From contig NZ_AUHM01000015.1 in assembly GCF_000423185.1 (NCBI RefSeq), positions 1 through 64,000 on the forward strand: a stretch of DNA of 64,000 bases, given 5' to 3'. The first letter of the stretch is position 1; each line of letters starts with the position of its first letter. Both the position numbers and the translations under genes were made by a program. Under the pieces are notes generated by a model. The model had not been told where the DNA came from. It ran no database searches and saw nothing but the letters and a program-made list of their open reading frames with translations. Origin of the DNA: Inquilinus limosus DSM 16000. Lineage in GTDB: Bacteria > Pseudomonadota > Alphaproteobacteria > DSM-16000 > Inquilinaceae. Below, one piece after another: positions 15,227 to 24,452 of the stretch.

Positions 15227-16249
15227 TCAGCCCTGCTTCAGCACGGCTTCGGTGGTCTGCACGTCGTCGGCCAGCGGGCGCAGCGGGGTGATGCCCTGCT
15301 TCTGCAGCTCGCCGTGATAGGCCTTCACCGCCTCCTCCGGCGCGATCGTGCCGTCCGCCACCTGGCGCATGAAGCTCACCATCGCCAGCGGCGATTCCGC
15401 CAGGTTGATCTTGCGGCCGAACAGGGCGACGCGGGCGCCGTACTTCTCGGCCTGGTGCAGCAGCTCGAAGCAGTCGCGGGTGGTGCCGGCGCCGCCGCCG
15501 AGCACGCCGACGATCAGGCTGGGGTCGAAGCTCGCCAGCTCCTCCAGCGCCTTCGGGCCGTTGTAGGGGATCTTCAGGAACTGCGGCCGGTCGGCCTTCA
15601 TCACCCCGGCCAGGCAGCGCAGGATGCAGTCGTTGACGTAATGCGGCTGCACCGCCGGGTCGATGCCGGTGGCGACGTTCGGGTTGAACACCTCGAGGAA
15701 GTACTTGAAGCCGTTCGCGGCCGCGTCGGCGCGGAATTCGGCGAAGGCCTCCAGCGACCGGATGTCGGCCTCGAGGTCGTTGTTGAAGGTGACGGAATAG
15801 AGGCCGAGATCGGTGCCGGTCACCGGCGCCTTCGGGTCCGGCGCCGTGCCGCCATGCATCACCCGCGGCAGCGAGGCCGAGCGGAAGGGCCGCGACGGCT
15901 TCTGCGTATAGCCGCCGCCGCGCACGGCCCAGACGTCGCTGGTGTCGTTGGCGCGGATCGCCGGCTTGACCCGCCTGCCCTTGAAGGTGCCGCTCTCGAC
16001 CAGCCGCTCCAGGTTCGAGGCCGAGACCAGCATGATGTCGACGATGTCCTGCTCCACCACCTGGCGGATGGTGTCGAGGAATTCGTCGCGGCTGCGATAG
16101 CGGGTCCAGCTGCCGTCCGGCGCGCGCTTCGGGCCGGTCGAGGTCAGGCTCGGCCCCATGTCGCCGTCCTTGGCGTCGGCGATGATGAAGTCGCTGCGCT
16201 TGTACTGTCCGGCGCGGATGCGGGCCAGCTTCTCGTCCAGGCGGGTCAT
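15227..16249 (-). CDS. aldolase-like TIM-barrel protein of the sugar operon
   Basis: 340 residues starting MTRLDEKLARIRAGQYKRSD. The pattern of strand-loop units (VDIMLVSASNLERL, KYFLEVFNPN, PQFLKIPYNGPKALEELASF, SLIVGVLGGGAGTTRDCFEL, RVALFGRKINLAESPLAM) is that of a (beta/alpha)8 barrel of the class I aldolase (DeoC/LacD/Fba) group. The Lys in FLKIPY is the likely Schiff-base residue. I cannot name the exact subfamily. It lies between the ABC ATPase and the PfkB kinase genes, so cleavage of a phosphorylated ketose-type intermediate is the likely role. Confidence 0.7.
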   Translation of the reverse strand: MTRLDEKLARIRAGQYKRSDFIIADAKDGDMGPSLTSTGPKRAPDGSWTRYRSRDEFLDTIRQVVEQDIVDIMLVSASNLERLVESGTFKGRRVKPAIRANDTSDVWAVRGGGYTQKPSRPFRSASLPRVMHGGTAPDPKAPVTGTDLGLYSVTFNNDLEADIRSLEAFAEFRADAAANGFKYFLEVFNPNVATGIDPAVQPHYVNDCILRCLAGVMKADRPQFLKIPYNGPKALEELASFDPSLIVGVLGGGAGTTRDCFELLHQAEKYGARVALFGRKINLAESPLAMVSFMRQVADGTIAPEEAVKAYHGELQKQGITPLRPLADDVQTTEAVLKQG

Positions 16250-16295
16250 GCTCGATCTCTCGTCTTTCGGTCGGTTGGGTTCAGGAAGGAAAGGG

Positions 16296-17080
<785 letters not shown>

Positions 17081-17084
<4 letters not shown>

Positions 17085-18070
17085 ACCCGCCTCCATCGCG
17101 ACAGCTGGTCCAACGCGACGGCGGTGATCACCAGGACGCCGGTGACCAGGTCCTGCCACAGCGGGTCGATGCCGATCAGGGTCAGGCCGTTGCGCAGCAC
17201 GCCGACGATCAGGACGCCGATCAGCGTGCCGATCAGGCTGCCGCGGCCGCCGAACAGGCTGGTGCCGCCGATCACGACGGCGGTGATGCTGTCGAGATTG
17301 GCGGTCTGCATCGCATTCGGGTCGGCGTTCGGGATCCGCCCCAGCGCCAGCCAGGCGCCGATGCCGTAGAGGAAGGCCGCGAACAGATAGACCGACAGCA
17401 GCCGCCGCTGCACCGGGATGCCGACCAGCCGCGCCGCCTCCGGGTTGTTGCCGATGGCATAGATGTGCTTGCCCCAGGCGGTCTGGTTCAGCAGGTACCA
17501 GACCAGCGCGTAGAGCCCGAGCATGATGATCATGCCGTAGGTGATCACGGCGCCGCACAGGCGCAGCGTGTTGCCGGACCAGCCCAGGAGATCGTCCAGC
17601 ACCGGGAAGGCGCCGCCGCCGGAGAACAGCCGGGTGGCGGCGGTGACGATGCCGAGCATGCCGAGGGTGACGATGAAGGGCGGCAGCTTCAGCCGGCTGA
17701 CCAGGGTGCCGGTGATCAGCCCGATCAGGCTGCACAGCCCGATCGCCAGCAGCAGCGCGGGCAGGGCGGCATAGCCCTCGTCGACCAGCTTGCCGGCGAC
17801 GATGGTGCCCAGCACGGCGATCGCGCCGGTCGCGAGGTCGATGCCGGCGGTCAGGATCACCAGGGTCTGGCCGATCGCCAGCGTGCCGATGATCACCGAT
17901 TGCTGCACGATCAGCGACAGGTTGCCGGGGGTCAGGAAACGCTCGCTCATCGCCGTGAACACGGCGCCGAAGACCACGAGCACGATCAGCGGGCCGAGCG
18001 GCGGGGTGGTCAGCACCCGCGCCGCCCGAGCAATCCAGGACGAGGGGGGCCAGGACGAGGAAGGGGCCAT
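17081..18070 (-). CDS. sugar ABC transporter permease (FrcC/RbsC-like)
   Basis: 329 residues from ATG 18070. Eight to ten hydrophobic segments follow, starting LGPLIVLVVFGAVFTAMSER. Signature segments of BPD_transp_2 permeases are present: LVILTAGIDLATGAIAVLG, LKLPPFIVTLGMLGIVTA and AIGNNPEAARLVGIPVQRRL, the cytoplasmic EAA-like coupling region. It is the membrane channel of the importer. The start upstream at 18244 would translate a palindromic repeat (18111-18238) and is rejected. Confidence 0.93.
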
Positions 18071-18110
18071 CGCTCTCTCGTTCGGGAGGTTCAGCCCGGA
18101 TCGGAGAGAC

Positions 18111-18238
18111 CGCTCCCCCTCACCCGAAATCGCTCGCGCGATTTCGACCTCTCCCCGCGGGAGAGGTGAATTTCCCCTCTCCTCGGGGAGAGGGAGGGGC
18201 CCGACGCCGAAGGCGGCGGGAGGGTGAGGGGGGAGCGG
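18111..18238. repeat. palindromic repeat inside the sugar operon
   Basis: Outer arms cgctccccctcaccc (18111-18125) and gggtgaggggggagcg (18222-18237) are complementary. Inside them are the nested hairpins cgaaatcg/cgatttcg, cctctccc/gggagagg and cctctcctc/gaggggagagg-like arms. It belongs to a common intergenic palindrome type of alphaproteobacteria. Its position between the binding-protein gene and the permease gene could protect or separate the upstream message and give excess binding protein. That effect is inferred. Confidence 0.75.
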
Positions 18239-18279
18239 CGCCACCGATCAGAGCATCCGTTCAGTCTCTGCCGCGGCGG

Positions 18280-19287
18280 TCAGCCCCAGCAGTTCTTCTC
18301 TCCGAATTCGAGATCTTTCGAGTCCAGCCCCGGCAGCGGCTTGCCGGTGATCAGGAAGGAGCCGGTGTTGACGAAGCCGCTCGGCTTCTTGCCGGTCTTC
18401 GCGTATTCCGCCACGGCGTCGACGCCCATCTGCGCCATCTTGTAGGGGAACTGCATCACGGTCGCGGCGACGCGCCCGTCCTTGACGTATTTGACGCCCA
18501 GACAGCCGCCGTCGATCGAGGTCAGGACGATGTCGTCCTCCTTGCCGGCCGCGCGGATCGCGGCATAGGCGCCCTGGGCCGCCGGCTCGTTGATCGTGTA
18601 GACGACGTTGATGTCGGGATGGGCGGAGAGCAGGTTCTCCATCGCCGTCTGGCCCTTGTCCTGGGCGCCGTTGGTGTTCTGCTTGCCGACGATGGCGGCG
18701 TCGCCCTCGGCGATGCCGAAGCCCTTGAGGAAGCCGTCATGGCGGAAGGTATCGACCGTGCCGCCCGGCGTGCCGTCCAGCATCGCCAGCTTCGGCGCCT
18801 TGTCGCCCAGCGCCTTGCGGGCGTACTGGCCCTGCTGCACCCCGGCCTCGAAATTGTCGGTGGCGAAGGTGGCGTCGACCGCGTCCGGTGGATCGGTCGC
18901 GGTGTCCAGCGCGATCACCAGGATGCCGGCGTCGCGGGCCTTCTTGACCGCGCCGAGCACGCCGGTCGAGTTGTTCGGGGTGATCAGGATGCCCTTGGCG
19001 CCGGCGCTGATCAGATCCTCGATCGCCGCCACCTGGCCCTCATTGTCGCCGTCGAACTTGCCGGCCCGGGCGATCAGCTTCAGCCCCTTGGCCTGGGCTT
19101 CCGCCTCGGCCGCCTGGCGCATCTTGACGAAGAAGGGATTGACCTCGGTCTTGGTGACCAGGCCGACGATGGCCTCCTGCGCCATCGCCGCCGTGCCGGT
19201 GAGGGCGAGCGCGACCGCGCCGGCGGCGAGCAGGCCGGCGAGGCGGCGGGGGGTCGGAGCAAGCGCAGACCTCTGCGATCGGATCAT
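18280..19287 (-). CDS. sugar ABC transporter substrate-binding protein (FrcB-like)
   Basis: 335 residues from ATG 19287, with an N-terminal signal peptide (LAGLLAAGAVALALTGTAAMAQ, cleaved after AMA). The mature protein starts EAIVGLVTKTEVNPFFVKMR and follows the periplasmic-binding-protein type I fold with ILITPNNSTGVLGAVKKARD, VIALDTATDPPDAVDATFAT, NVVYTINEPAAQGAYAAIR and the C-terminal EKNCWG. This pattern is strikingly like rhizobial FrcB, which binds fructose, mannose and ribose. It is the first gene of the operon and captures the sugar in the periplasm. Confidence 0.93.
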   Translation of the reverse strand: MIRSQRSALAPTPRRLAGLLAAGAVALALTGTAAMAQEAIVGLVTKTEVNPFFVKMRQAAEAEAQAKGLKLIARAGKFDGDNEGQVAAIEDLISAGAKGILITPNNSTGVLGAVKKARDAGILVIALDTATDPPDAVDATFATDNFEAGVQQGQYARKALGDKAPKLAMLDGTPGGTVDTFRHDGFLKGFGIAEGDAAIVGKQNTNGAQDKGQTAMENLLSAHPDINVVYTINEPAAQGAYAAIRAAGKEDDIVLTSIDGGCLGVKYVKDGRVAATVMQFPYKMAQMGVDAVAEYAKTGKKPSGFVNTGSFLITGKPLPGLDSKDLEFGEKNCWG

Positions 19288-19386
19288 CGCGGTTTCCTCC
19301 TGTTTGCGGGCGGGCGCTTCTGCGGCGCCGGCCCTGCGCATTGGCCGGACGATCGACCGGCGCCGGCCACGATAGATCGGGCTTTT

Positions 19387-19430
19387 GATCGGAGTCAATC
19401 CGATCACCTGGATCTTTTGCCTAAAAAAGA
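19387..19430. promoter_or_regulatory. two operator-like palindromes between the binding protein and ROK genes
   Basis: Two palindromes lie in the 156-base divergent promoter region. GATCGGA-gtcaa-TCCGATC (19387-19405) is a perfect 7-5-7 inverted repeat. TCTTTT-gcctaa-AAAAGA (19413-19430) is a perfect 6-6-6 repeat that sits 14 bases before the ROK start. Either or both are likely binding sites for the divergent ROK regulator. I cannot tell which is the true operator. Confidence 0.55.
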
Positions 19431-19443
19431 GCAATACTGGGCA

Positions 19444-20652
19444 ATGGCAGTTCCAGACCCAGAAATCCACGCCCTCGGCACCGCCGGCGCCGGCCACGTG
19501 CTGTCGCTGATCCTGTCCGGCCAGGCGCGGTCGCGGGCCGACCTCGCCCGCATCTCCGACCTGTCCCGCGCCACCATCGCCCAGCGCCTCGGCGTGCTGT
19601 TCGAGGCCGGGCTGCTGCAGGAGACGGAGGAGACCCAGGCCAGCGGCGGCCGCCCGGCCCGCGTGCTGAAGCTGAACGAGCGCTTCGGCGTGGTGCTGGC
19701 GGCGGATGTGGGCGAGAGCCGCATCCGGGTCGCGGCGACCGATCTCGGGCCCACCGTGCTCGCCGAACGGCTCGGGGAGATCGATGTCGGCAGCGGGCCG
19801 GTGCCGATCCTGTCCTGGATCGCGCAGCAGTTCCGTGACCTCCTGGCCGAGCTCGGCCGGCCTGCCTCGGAGGTGCTGGGCATCGGGCTGTGCCTGCCGG
19901 CCCCGGTCGATCACGCCGCCGGGCGGGTGGTCGGGCCTTCGGTGATGACCGGTTGGGACGATTTCGACATTCCCGGCTGGTTCGCCGGCGACTACACGGC
20001 GCCGGTCCTGGCCGAGAACGACGTCCGGCTGCGCACCCTGACCGAGCATCGCCGGTACTGGCCGGAGGAGCGGCAGCTGGTCTTCATCAAGGCCGGCACC
20101 GGCATCGGCAGCGGCATCATCACCGAGGGCCGGATGCATCGCGGCGCCCGCGGGGCCGCAGGCGATATCGGCCACATCCAGCTGCGCGACGCCGAGGCGC
20201 CGCTGTGCCGCTGCGGCAAGCTGGGCTGCGTCGAGGCCTATGCCGCCGGCTGGGCGATCGCCCGCGACCTGCGGGCCCAGGGCTTCGAGGCGCGGGACGC
20301 GCGCGACGTGATGGATCTGGTCGCCCGCAACCGGCCGGAGGCGATCAGCCTGGTGCGTCAGGCCGGCCGGGTGCTGGGCGAGGTGGCGGCCGACGTGGTC
20401 AGCGTGCTGAACCCCAGCGTCATCGTGGTCGGCGGCACCCTGTCCCAGGCAGGCGAGCATCTGCTGGCCGGTGTCCGGGAGTTCGTCTATCAGCGCTGCC
20501 TGCCGCTGGCGACGCGCGACCTGACCATCGTCGCGGCCCGCGGAGGCGAGATGGCGGGGCTGCTGGGCGCGGCCCGGCTGGTGGTCGACACGAGGCTGCA
20601 GCCGCAGGCGGTCGACCGCCTGATCGCGGGGCTGCGGCCTCCGGCCGGCTGA
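19444..20652 (+). CDS. ROK-family transcriptional regulator of the sugar operon
   Basis: 402 residues. The N-terminal winged helix (VLSLILSGQARSRADLARIS, then SRATIAQRLGVLFEAGLLQE) binds DNA. The C-terminal actin-fold ROK domain has the DxGxT-like VVLAADVGESRI strand, the FIKAGTGIGSGII phosphate loop, the GDIGHIQL turn and the zinc motif CRCGKLGCVEAYAA. It is divergent from the binding-protein operon. ROK repressors normally sense the imported sugar, so it most likely controls that operon. Confidence 0.93.
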   Translation: MAVPDPEIHALGTAGAGHVLSLILSGQARSRADLARISDLSRATIAQRLGVLFEAGLLQETEETQASGGRPARVLKLNERFGVVLAADVGESRIRVAATDLGPTVLAERLGEIDVGSGPVPILSWIAQQFRDLLAELGRPASEVLGIGLCLPAPVDHAAGRVVGPSVMTGWDDFDIPGWFAGDYTAPVLAENDVRLRTLTEHRRYWPEERQLVFIKAGTGIGSGIITEGRMHRGARGAAGDIGHIQLRDAEAPLCRCGKLGCVEAYAAGWAIARDLRAQGFEARDARDVMDLVARNRPEAISLVRQAGRVLGEVAADVVSVLNPSVIVVGGTLSQAGEHLLAGVREFVYQRCLPLATRDLTIVAARGGEMAGLLGAARLVVDTRLQPQAVDRLIAGLRPPAG

Positions 20653-20657
20653 TCAGG

Positions 20658-22145
20658 TCAGGGGGATGTCGACAGGCTGATGCCACCGCCCTCGATCGGG
20701 ACATCCAGAGATGCTGGAGATGCCGTGCCCGCCGCCGGGTCGAGCCGGTCGAGGCGGAGGAGGCCCCAGCCGAAGATCGAATCGCGGCCGGGGTCGCCGA
20801 GATCCTCCACCGCGGCGGCCAGCACCTGCTTGATTTCGGGGCGCGTCATCTCCGGCGACCGTGCCCTGAGATAGGCGATGGCGGCGGTGACGAAGGGGGC
20901 GGCGAAGGAGGTTCCGGTCCTGGCGCGCCCGCCGCTGACGGAGGCCGCCGTCCAGACGTCGACGCCGGGGGCGGCGAAATCGATATGGCCGCCGCGGCCG
21001 GCCCGCCGATACGGCCGATACCGGCGATCGACCGCAGTCGCGACGGTCACGTCGGGATAGGCGGCCGGGTAGGTGGGAGCGGCATTGGGCCCGTTGTTGC
21101 CGGCGGCGGCCACCATCATGACGTCCTTGCCGGCGACGGCGGCGACGGCGCGCCTGAGCACGCTGTTATCCGGGCCGGCCAGGCTGAGATTGATGACGTC
21201 GACATCTTTCGCCGCCACGATGTTCAGGGCGCGCACGAGATCGTAGGCGTTGCTGCGGTCGTCCTCGCCGGCGCGGTGGAACGCGTCGACGGCGATCAGC
21301 TCCGCATCGGGCAGCAGCCCGGGCGTCCGGCTGCCCCTCGCCCCGACCAGAAGCGCCGCGACGGCCGTGCCATGGATCTTGGAGGAGGGATCGCGGGGTT
21401 CGTCGGAAAGCTCGACGAGATCGATCTTCTGGCCCTTCAACGCCTCATGCGCGAGGTTGATGCCGGTATCGACCAAGCCGATGCGTGCGGTCGCGGCCGA
21501 CGGCACGCCGTCCCTTGGCCAGCCGATGAGCGACCGTGCCAGGCAGGGCCGGTCGGCGCATGCGGACTCCTCGTTCGGGCGATAGTAGTGATTGAAATCG
21601 GCGGTGACCCCGGGTCTCGCCTCGATCAGCCGCCGGCGAGCCTCGGCCAGCGTCCAGCCACGCGGAACGCGCAGCCGCGCCAGCCGGCCGCCCAGGAGAT
21701 CGGCCTGCGCATCGGCGATGATCACGAAGCCGAGACCCTCGGCCGCGGCCATATCCGCCGCGCTGCCAGCCGCAACCAGCTCGGCGGGCGCATAGGCAGG
21801 GACCCGCTGCGGGGCCACCCGCCTGGCCTGTCGGCGCACCGGCGGCGGGTCGTCGCGACCGAACAGGTCGTCGAAGATCGAAAACCCGTCGTCGTCGCCG
21901 GAACCGTCGCCGCCATCCCGTCCCCCGCCGCGGTCGCCGCCGGATCCGCCGCCGGATCCGCCGCCGGAGCGCCCGCCGCCATCGTCACCGCCGCCGCCAT
22001 CGTCGTCGCCGCCGCCATCGTCGTCATCGGCGAGCGCCGTCGAGGCGAGGTGAAGTCCGCCGCCGGCGAACGGCAGGCCGGCAATCGCGCTCCCACCCAG
22101 GAGAAGCAGGACGCCCAGGACGAAACGGCGAAGACATGAAGCCAC
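20658..22145 (-). CDS. secreted subtilisin-like (S8) serine protease with Asp/Gly-rich linker
   Basis: About 495 residues from GTG 22145, chosen because AGGAG lies 10 bases ahead; a TTG start at 22208 is possible. A signal peptide (RRFVLGVLLLLGGSAIAGLP) is followed by an unusual stretch of about 60 residues that is almost only Asp, Gly, Ser and Arg. The peptidase domain carries the catalytic triad: Asp in ARIGLVDTGI, His in SKIHGTAVAALL and Ser in TGTSFAAPFVTAA, plus oxyanion Asn in VMMVAAAGNNGPN. It is probably exported. The Asp/Gly segment resembles a calcium-binding or flexible linker, and its role is unknown. Confidence 0.9.
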   Translation of the reverse strand: MASCLRRFVLGVLLLLGGSAIAGLPFAGGGLHLASTALADDDDGGGDDDGGGGDDGGGRSGGGSGGGSGGDRGGGRDGGDGSGDDDGFSIFDDLFGRDDPPPVRRQARRVAPQRVPAYAPAELVAAGSAADMAAAEGLGFVIIADAQADLLGGRLARLRVPRGWTLAEARRRLIEARPGVTADFNHYYRPNEESACADRPCLARSLIGWPRDGVPSAATARIGLVDTGINLAHEALKGQKIDLVELSDEPRDPSSKIHGTAVAALLVGARGSRTPGLLPDAELIAVDAFHRAGEDDRSNAYDLVRALNIVAAKDVDVINLSLAGPDNSVLRRAVAAVAGKDVMMVAAAGNNGPNAAPTYPAAYPDVTVATAVDRRYRPYRRAGRGGHIDFAAPGVDVWTAASVSGGRARTGTSFAAPFVTAAIAYLRARSPEMTRPEIKQVLAAAVEDLGDPGRDSIFGWGLLRLDRLDPAAGTASPASLDVPIEGGGISLSTSP

Positions 22146-22325
22146 GGCGCTGTGTCTCCTGATCGGTCGGGCCGCGCAGCCGACGTCCGCAGAACGGGTC
22201 GCGCGCAATCCTATTCCAAACCGCGGATCGGGGCGCCGGGTTTCCTGATCGCGGAATATTCGGTTCGGCCGCCCGTTCCCCCTCCCGGACCGAAGCCCGG
22301 TCCGATCTGGAAAGGAGCGAAGATC

Positions 22326-22670
22326 ATGACCCGATACGGGAAGCTGATGTCAGCCCTGGTCGCCGGCGTGGCGGCGCTTGCCGGCACCACGGCCGAGGCG
22401 AGGGAGCATCAGGCGGCGCCCCTGGATATCGAGCGTGCGTCGCCCGTCATGACGAGCCGGAGCGACGGTGCGATCATCGTCGCCGGCAACAGCTCGTCCA
22501 ATTCGAGCTCCAACTCCTCGAACAATTCGAGCTCGAACTCGTCGTCGAACTCGAGCTCCAACTCGTCCAGCAATTCGAGCTCGAACTCATCGAATAACTC
22601 GAGCTCCAACTCGTCCTCGAACAGCTCGTCCAATTCGAGCGGCGGGGACCGGCGCTGGTCCTGGCGCTGA
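22326..22670 (+). CDS. secreted Ser/Asn-repeat protein, 114 aa
   Basis: 114 residues from ATG 22326 with AAAGGAG ahead. A signal peptide (LMSALVAGVAALAGTTAEA) precedes a normal segment (HQAAPLDIERASPVMTSRSD). From about residue 55 to 105 comes an uninterrupted low-complexity tract built from SSNSS units with occasional NN. The tail is GGDRRWSWR. The DNA uses mixed Ser codons (tcg, tcc, agc), so the protein repeat is kept without exact DNA repetition. No family recognised; probably cell-surface or extracellular. A strong terminator follows at once. It is divergent from the S8 protease gene. Confidence 0.75.
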   Translation: MTRYGKLMSALVAGVAALAGTTAEAREHQAAPLDIERASPVMTSRSDGAIIVAGNSSSNSSSNSSNNSSSNSSSNSSSNSSSNSSSNSSNNSSSNSSSNSSSNSSGGDRRWSWR

Positions 22671-22682
22671 GCGCCGATAAAA

Positions 22683-22715
22683 CTGCGGGGGCCCTCAGGG
22701 CCCCCGCATCGTTTG
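22683..22715 (+). terminator. rho-independent terminator after the Ser/Asn-repeat gene
   Basis: Stem gcgggggccc (22685-22694) and gggcccccgc (22698-22707) form ten perfect base pairs with a tca loop, followed by atcgttt. It begins 13 bases past the stop codon. Confidence 0.9.
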
Positions 22716-22757
22716 GTCGGGATGGAGTTCCTGCACCGTCGGCCAGAAATATAAACC

Positions 22758-22841
22758 CGTCATTGCGAGCCCGAAGGGGCGTGGCAATCCAGGAGGGCGG
22801 TGCCGCTGGATCGCCACGTCGCTTCGCGCCTCGCGATGACG
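22758..22841. repeat. dispersed palindromic intergenic repeat, copy 2
   Basis: About 84 bases with outer arms cgtcattgcgag and ctcgcgatgacg and inner arms gtggcaatccag and ctggatcgccac around ggcggtgc. It shares this core, with few changes, with the copies at 34784 and 56352. It lies between the Ser/Asn-repeat gene terminator and the DUF6065-like gene. Confidence 0.85.
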
Positions 22842-22869
22842 ATGGGGGCGACCTTCAGGGCCGTCGGCA

Positions 22870-23583
22870 TTATCGGGCGGCACGCGCCCATTTGCGATAC
22901 CAGCCTTCGCCGGCGATCGTGTTCCGGTGGACGGTTTCGCGCTCTCTCGTCTCGCCGGCCGTCTCGGCCCGAATCTCCGCCTTGACCGCCGCCTCGTCGC
23001 GGCGGAACGGGATGACCTGGACCAGCGGCGTGCCCTTCTCGACCACGTAGAGACCGTCGGGCGCGGTCGCGAAGAACGGGAAGTGGATGTGGGCCGTATA
23101 GGTGTCGGTGTCGACGAGGCCGGCGACGCATTCGAAGGGCTGCGGGGGCCGGTTGAGCGGCGGCAGGAACAGGCAGCTCCAGCCGGGCGGCGTGCGGATC
23201 GACCAGTAGTTGTGAAACTTGCACGGCGGGCGGGGCTCCTTCGGGTTGCCCGCGACCTGATGGGCGCCGTGATTGCTCACCATCACCCGGTCGAACTCCC
23301 ATCCCGCCTCGACGGTGCGGCCGCCGTCCCGGATGTCGAGGCGCACGGTCGCCGCCAGCGGCAGGATCCAGCCCGTCGCCATGGCGTCGAAGAACGGCAT
23401 GCAGCGCTTCACCGTCAGCCCGTTGTTGCCGACGGTGAGGTGCTCCCTGTCGACCGGCGGGAGCTTGCGGAACCAGTCGGGGAGGACGGATTTGGCCGGC
23501 CTCGGCTCGGCGATCACGCCGTGATCCTGCGGCTGGCAGACGAAGGTGATGGCCGGCGCGGGCCGGCGGATGAGCGACAGCAT
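22870..23583 (-). CDS. DUF6065-like protein
   Basis: 237 residues. The sequence (LPDWFRKLPPVDREHL, KRCMPFFDAMATGWILPL, then CKFHNYWSIRTPPGWSCLF and HFPFFATAPDGLYVVEKGTP) matches the pattern of a family of unknown function often given the number DUF6065. The conserved CP/CMPFFDA and FHN-WSI blocks suggest a small-molecule or metal-binding enzyme fold, and the final IPFRRDEAAVKAEIR region is also conserved. There is no signal peptide. The gene is downstream of the sigma/anti-sigma pair but oriented the same way, about 80 bases away. Confidence 0.7.
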   Translation of the reverse strand: MLSLIRRPAPAITFVCQPQDHGVIAEPRPAKSVLPDWFRKLPPVDREHLTVGNNGLTVKRCMPFFDAMATGWILPLAATVRLDIRDGGRTVEAGWEFDRVMVSNHGAHQVAGNPKEPRPPCKFHNYWSIRTPPGWSCLFLPPLNRPPQPFECVAGLVDTDTYTAHIHFPFFATAPDGLYVVEKGTPLVQVIPFRRDEAAVKAEIRAETAGETRERETVHRNTIAGEGWYRKWARAAR

Positions 23584-23666
23584 CGGGTCCCTCCGGATTC
23601 ACGTCCCCGGTTAACGGGACCGGCCGAGCCTTATTCCGGACCTCCGTGATCCCCTGTCCGCACGGG

Positions 23667-24452
23667 CTATCGCCCCAGCGCCGCGGCCTCGTCCTCGCGG
23701 GACAGCGGCTCCTGCGCGCCGATGGCGGCGAGATAGGCGTCGAGGGCTTCCATCGACGACGCCGGCGCATAGCCGCCCTCGCCGGCCGGGGCGGCCACGG
23801 CGAAGCGCACCGACCAGGCGCCGTCGGACCGGCACGCCACGGAGATCACGGTGGCGCCGCCCGCGCCGTCCACCTCGAATTCCCGGCACAAGGCGCCATT
23901 TGCATCGCGGAACGAGGCGATGGCACGAAGCCTGTCGCCGGTGCCGGCCAGAACGGCATCCTCGCCGGACGCCACCCGCCCGAGCGCCTCGGAAATCGCG
24001 GGGCTGCCCAGACCCGCCACCTCCAGCCCCTGCGGCGTGCCGCGGCCGCCGGTCCCGACGAGATAGCCGCCGAGGCCGAACACGATCGCGGCGAGCGACG
24101 CGGCCAACGGCATGGCCCAGGGCCGGTGCCTGAGCGACGCCGCCCGGCGGCCGGTCGCCCTCGGGGGGACGGTGACGCGCATCACGTCGTCGCCATCCGG
24201 CGGCGTGCTCCTCGGCCTTGCCTCGTCGGCCATCCGCCGCACGGAGCGGCTGAGGGCTTCGGGCACCGGCTCCTCGAGCAGCGGCGCCAAGGCCTCCTTG
24301 GCCCGTCCCCTGGTTTCCAGGAACAGGGCGACCCGGCCGGCGAGCTCGTCGTCCGTTTCGATGGCCTTCTCGACGGCCGCGGCGGTCTCGTCGTCGAGCT
24401 CGCCATCGGCGAAGGCCATGAGGGTCTGGTCGTCAAACGCGCGTGCGGTCAT
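23667..24452 (-). CDS. anti-sigma factor, single-span membrane protein
   Basis: 261 residues. The N-terminal 70 residues (FDDQTLMAFADGELDDETAA, EKAIETDDELAGRVALFLET) form the helical anti-sigma domain that grips ECF sigma factors, without the HxxxCxxC zinc motif. A transmembrane span (PWAMPLAASLAAIVFGLGGY, about residues 120-140) leads to a periplasmic domain of about 115 residues. The start overlaps the end of the sigma-factor gene by 20 bases, the usual arrangement for cognate pairs. The inducing signal is unknown. Confidence 0.85.
   Translation of the reverse strand: MTARAFDDQTLMAFADGELDDETAAAVEKAIETDDELAGRVALFLETRGRAKEALAPLLEEPVPEALSRSVRRMADEARPRSTPPDGDDVMRVTVPPRATGRRAASLRHRPWAMPLAASLAAIVFGLGGYLVGTGGRGTPQGLEVAGLGSPAISEALGRVASGEDAVLAGTGDRLRAIASFRDANGALCREFEVDGAGGATVISVACRSDGAWSVRFAVAAPAGEGGYAPASSMEALDAYLAAIGAQEPLSREDEAAALGR

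Noticed and set aside
18166-20652. A very long plus-strand open frame (828 codons) across the sugar operon
   Set aside because: Its last half is the true ROK gene, but the first half is antisense to the binding-protein gene and has no recognisable domain. The ROK start at 19444 has proper context.
22480-22640. The Ser/Asn tract as a CRISPR or other DNA-level repeat
   Set aside because: Units are short and imperfect with no spacers; the repeat is at protein level inside one coding frame.
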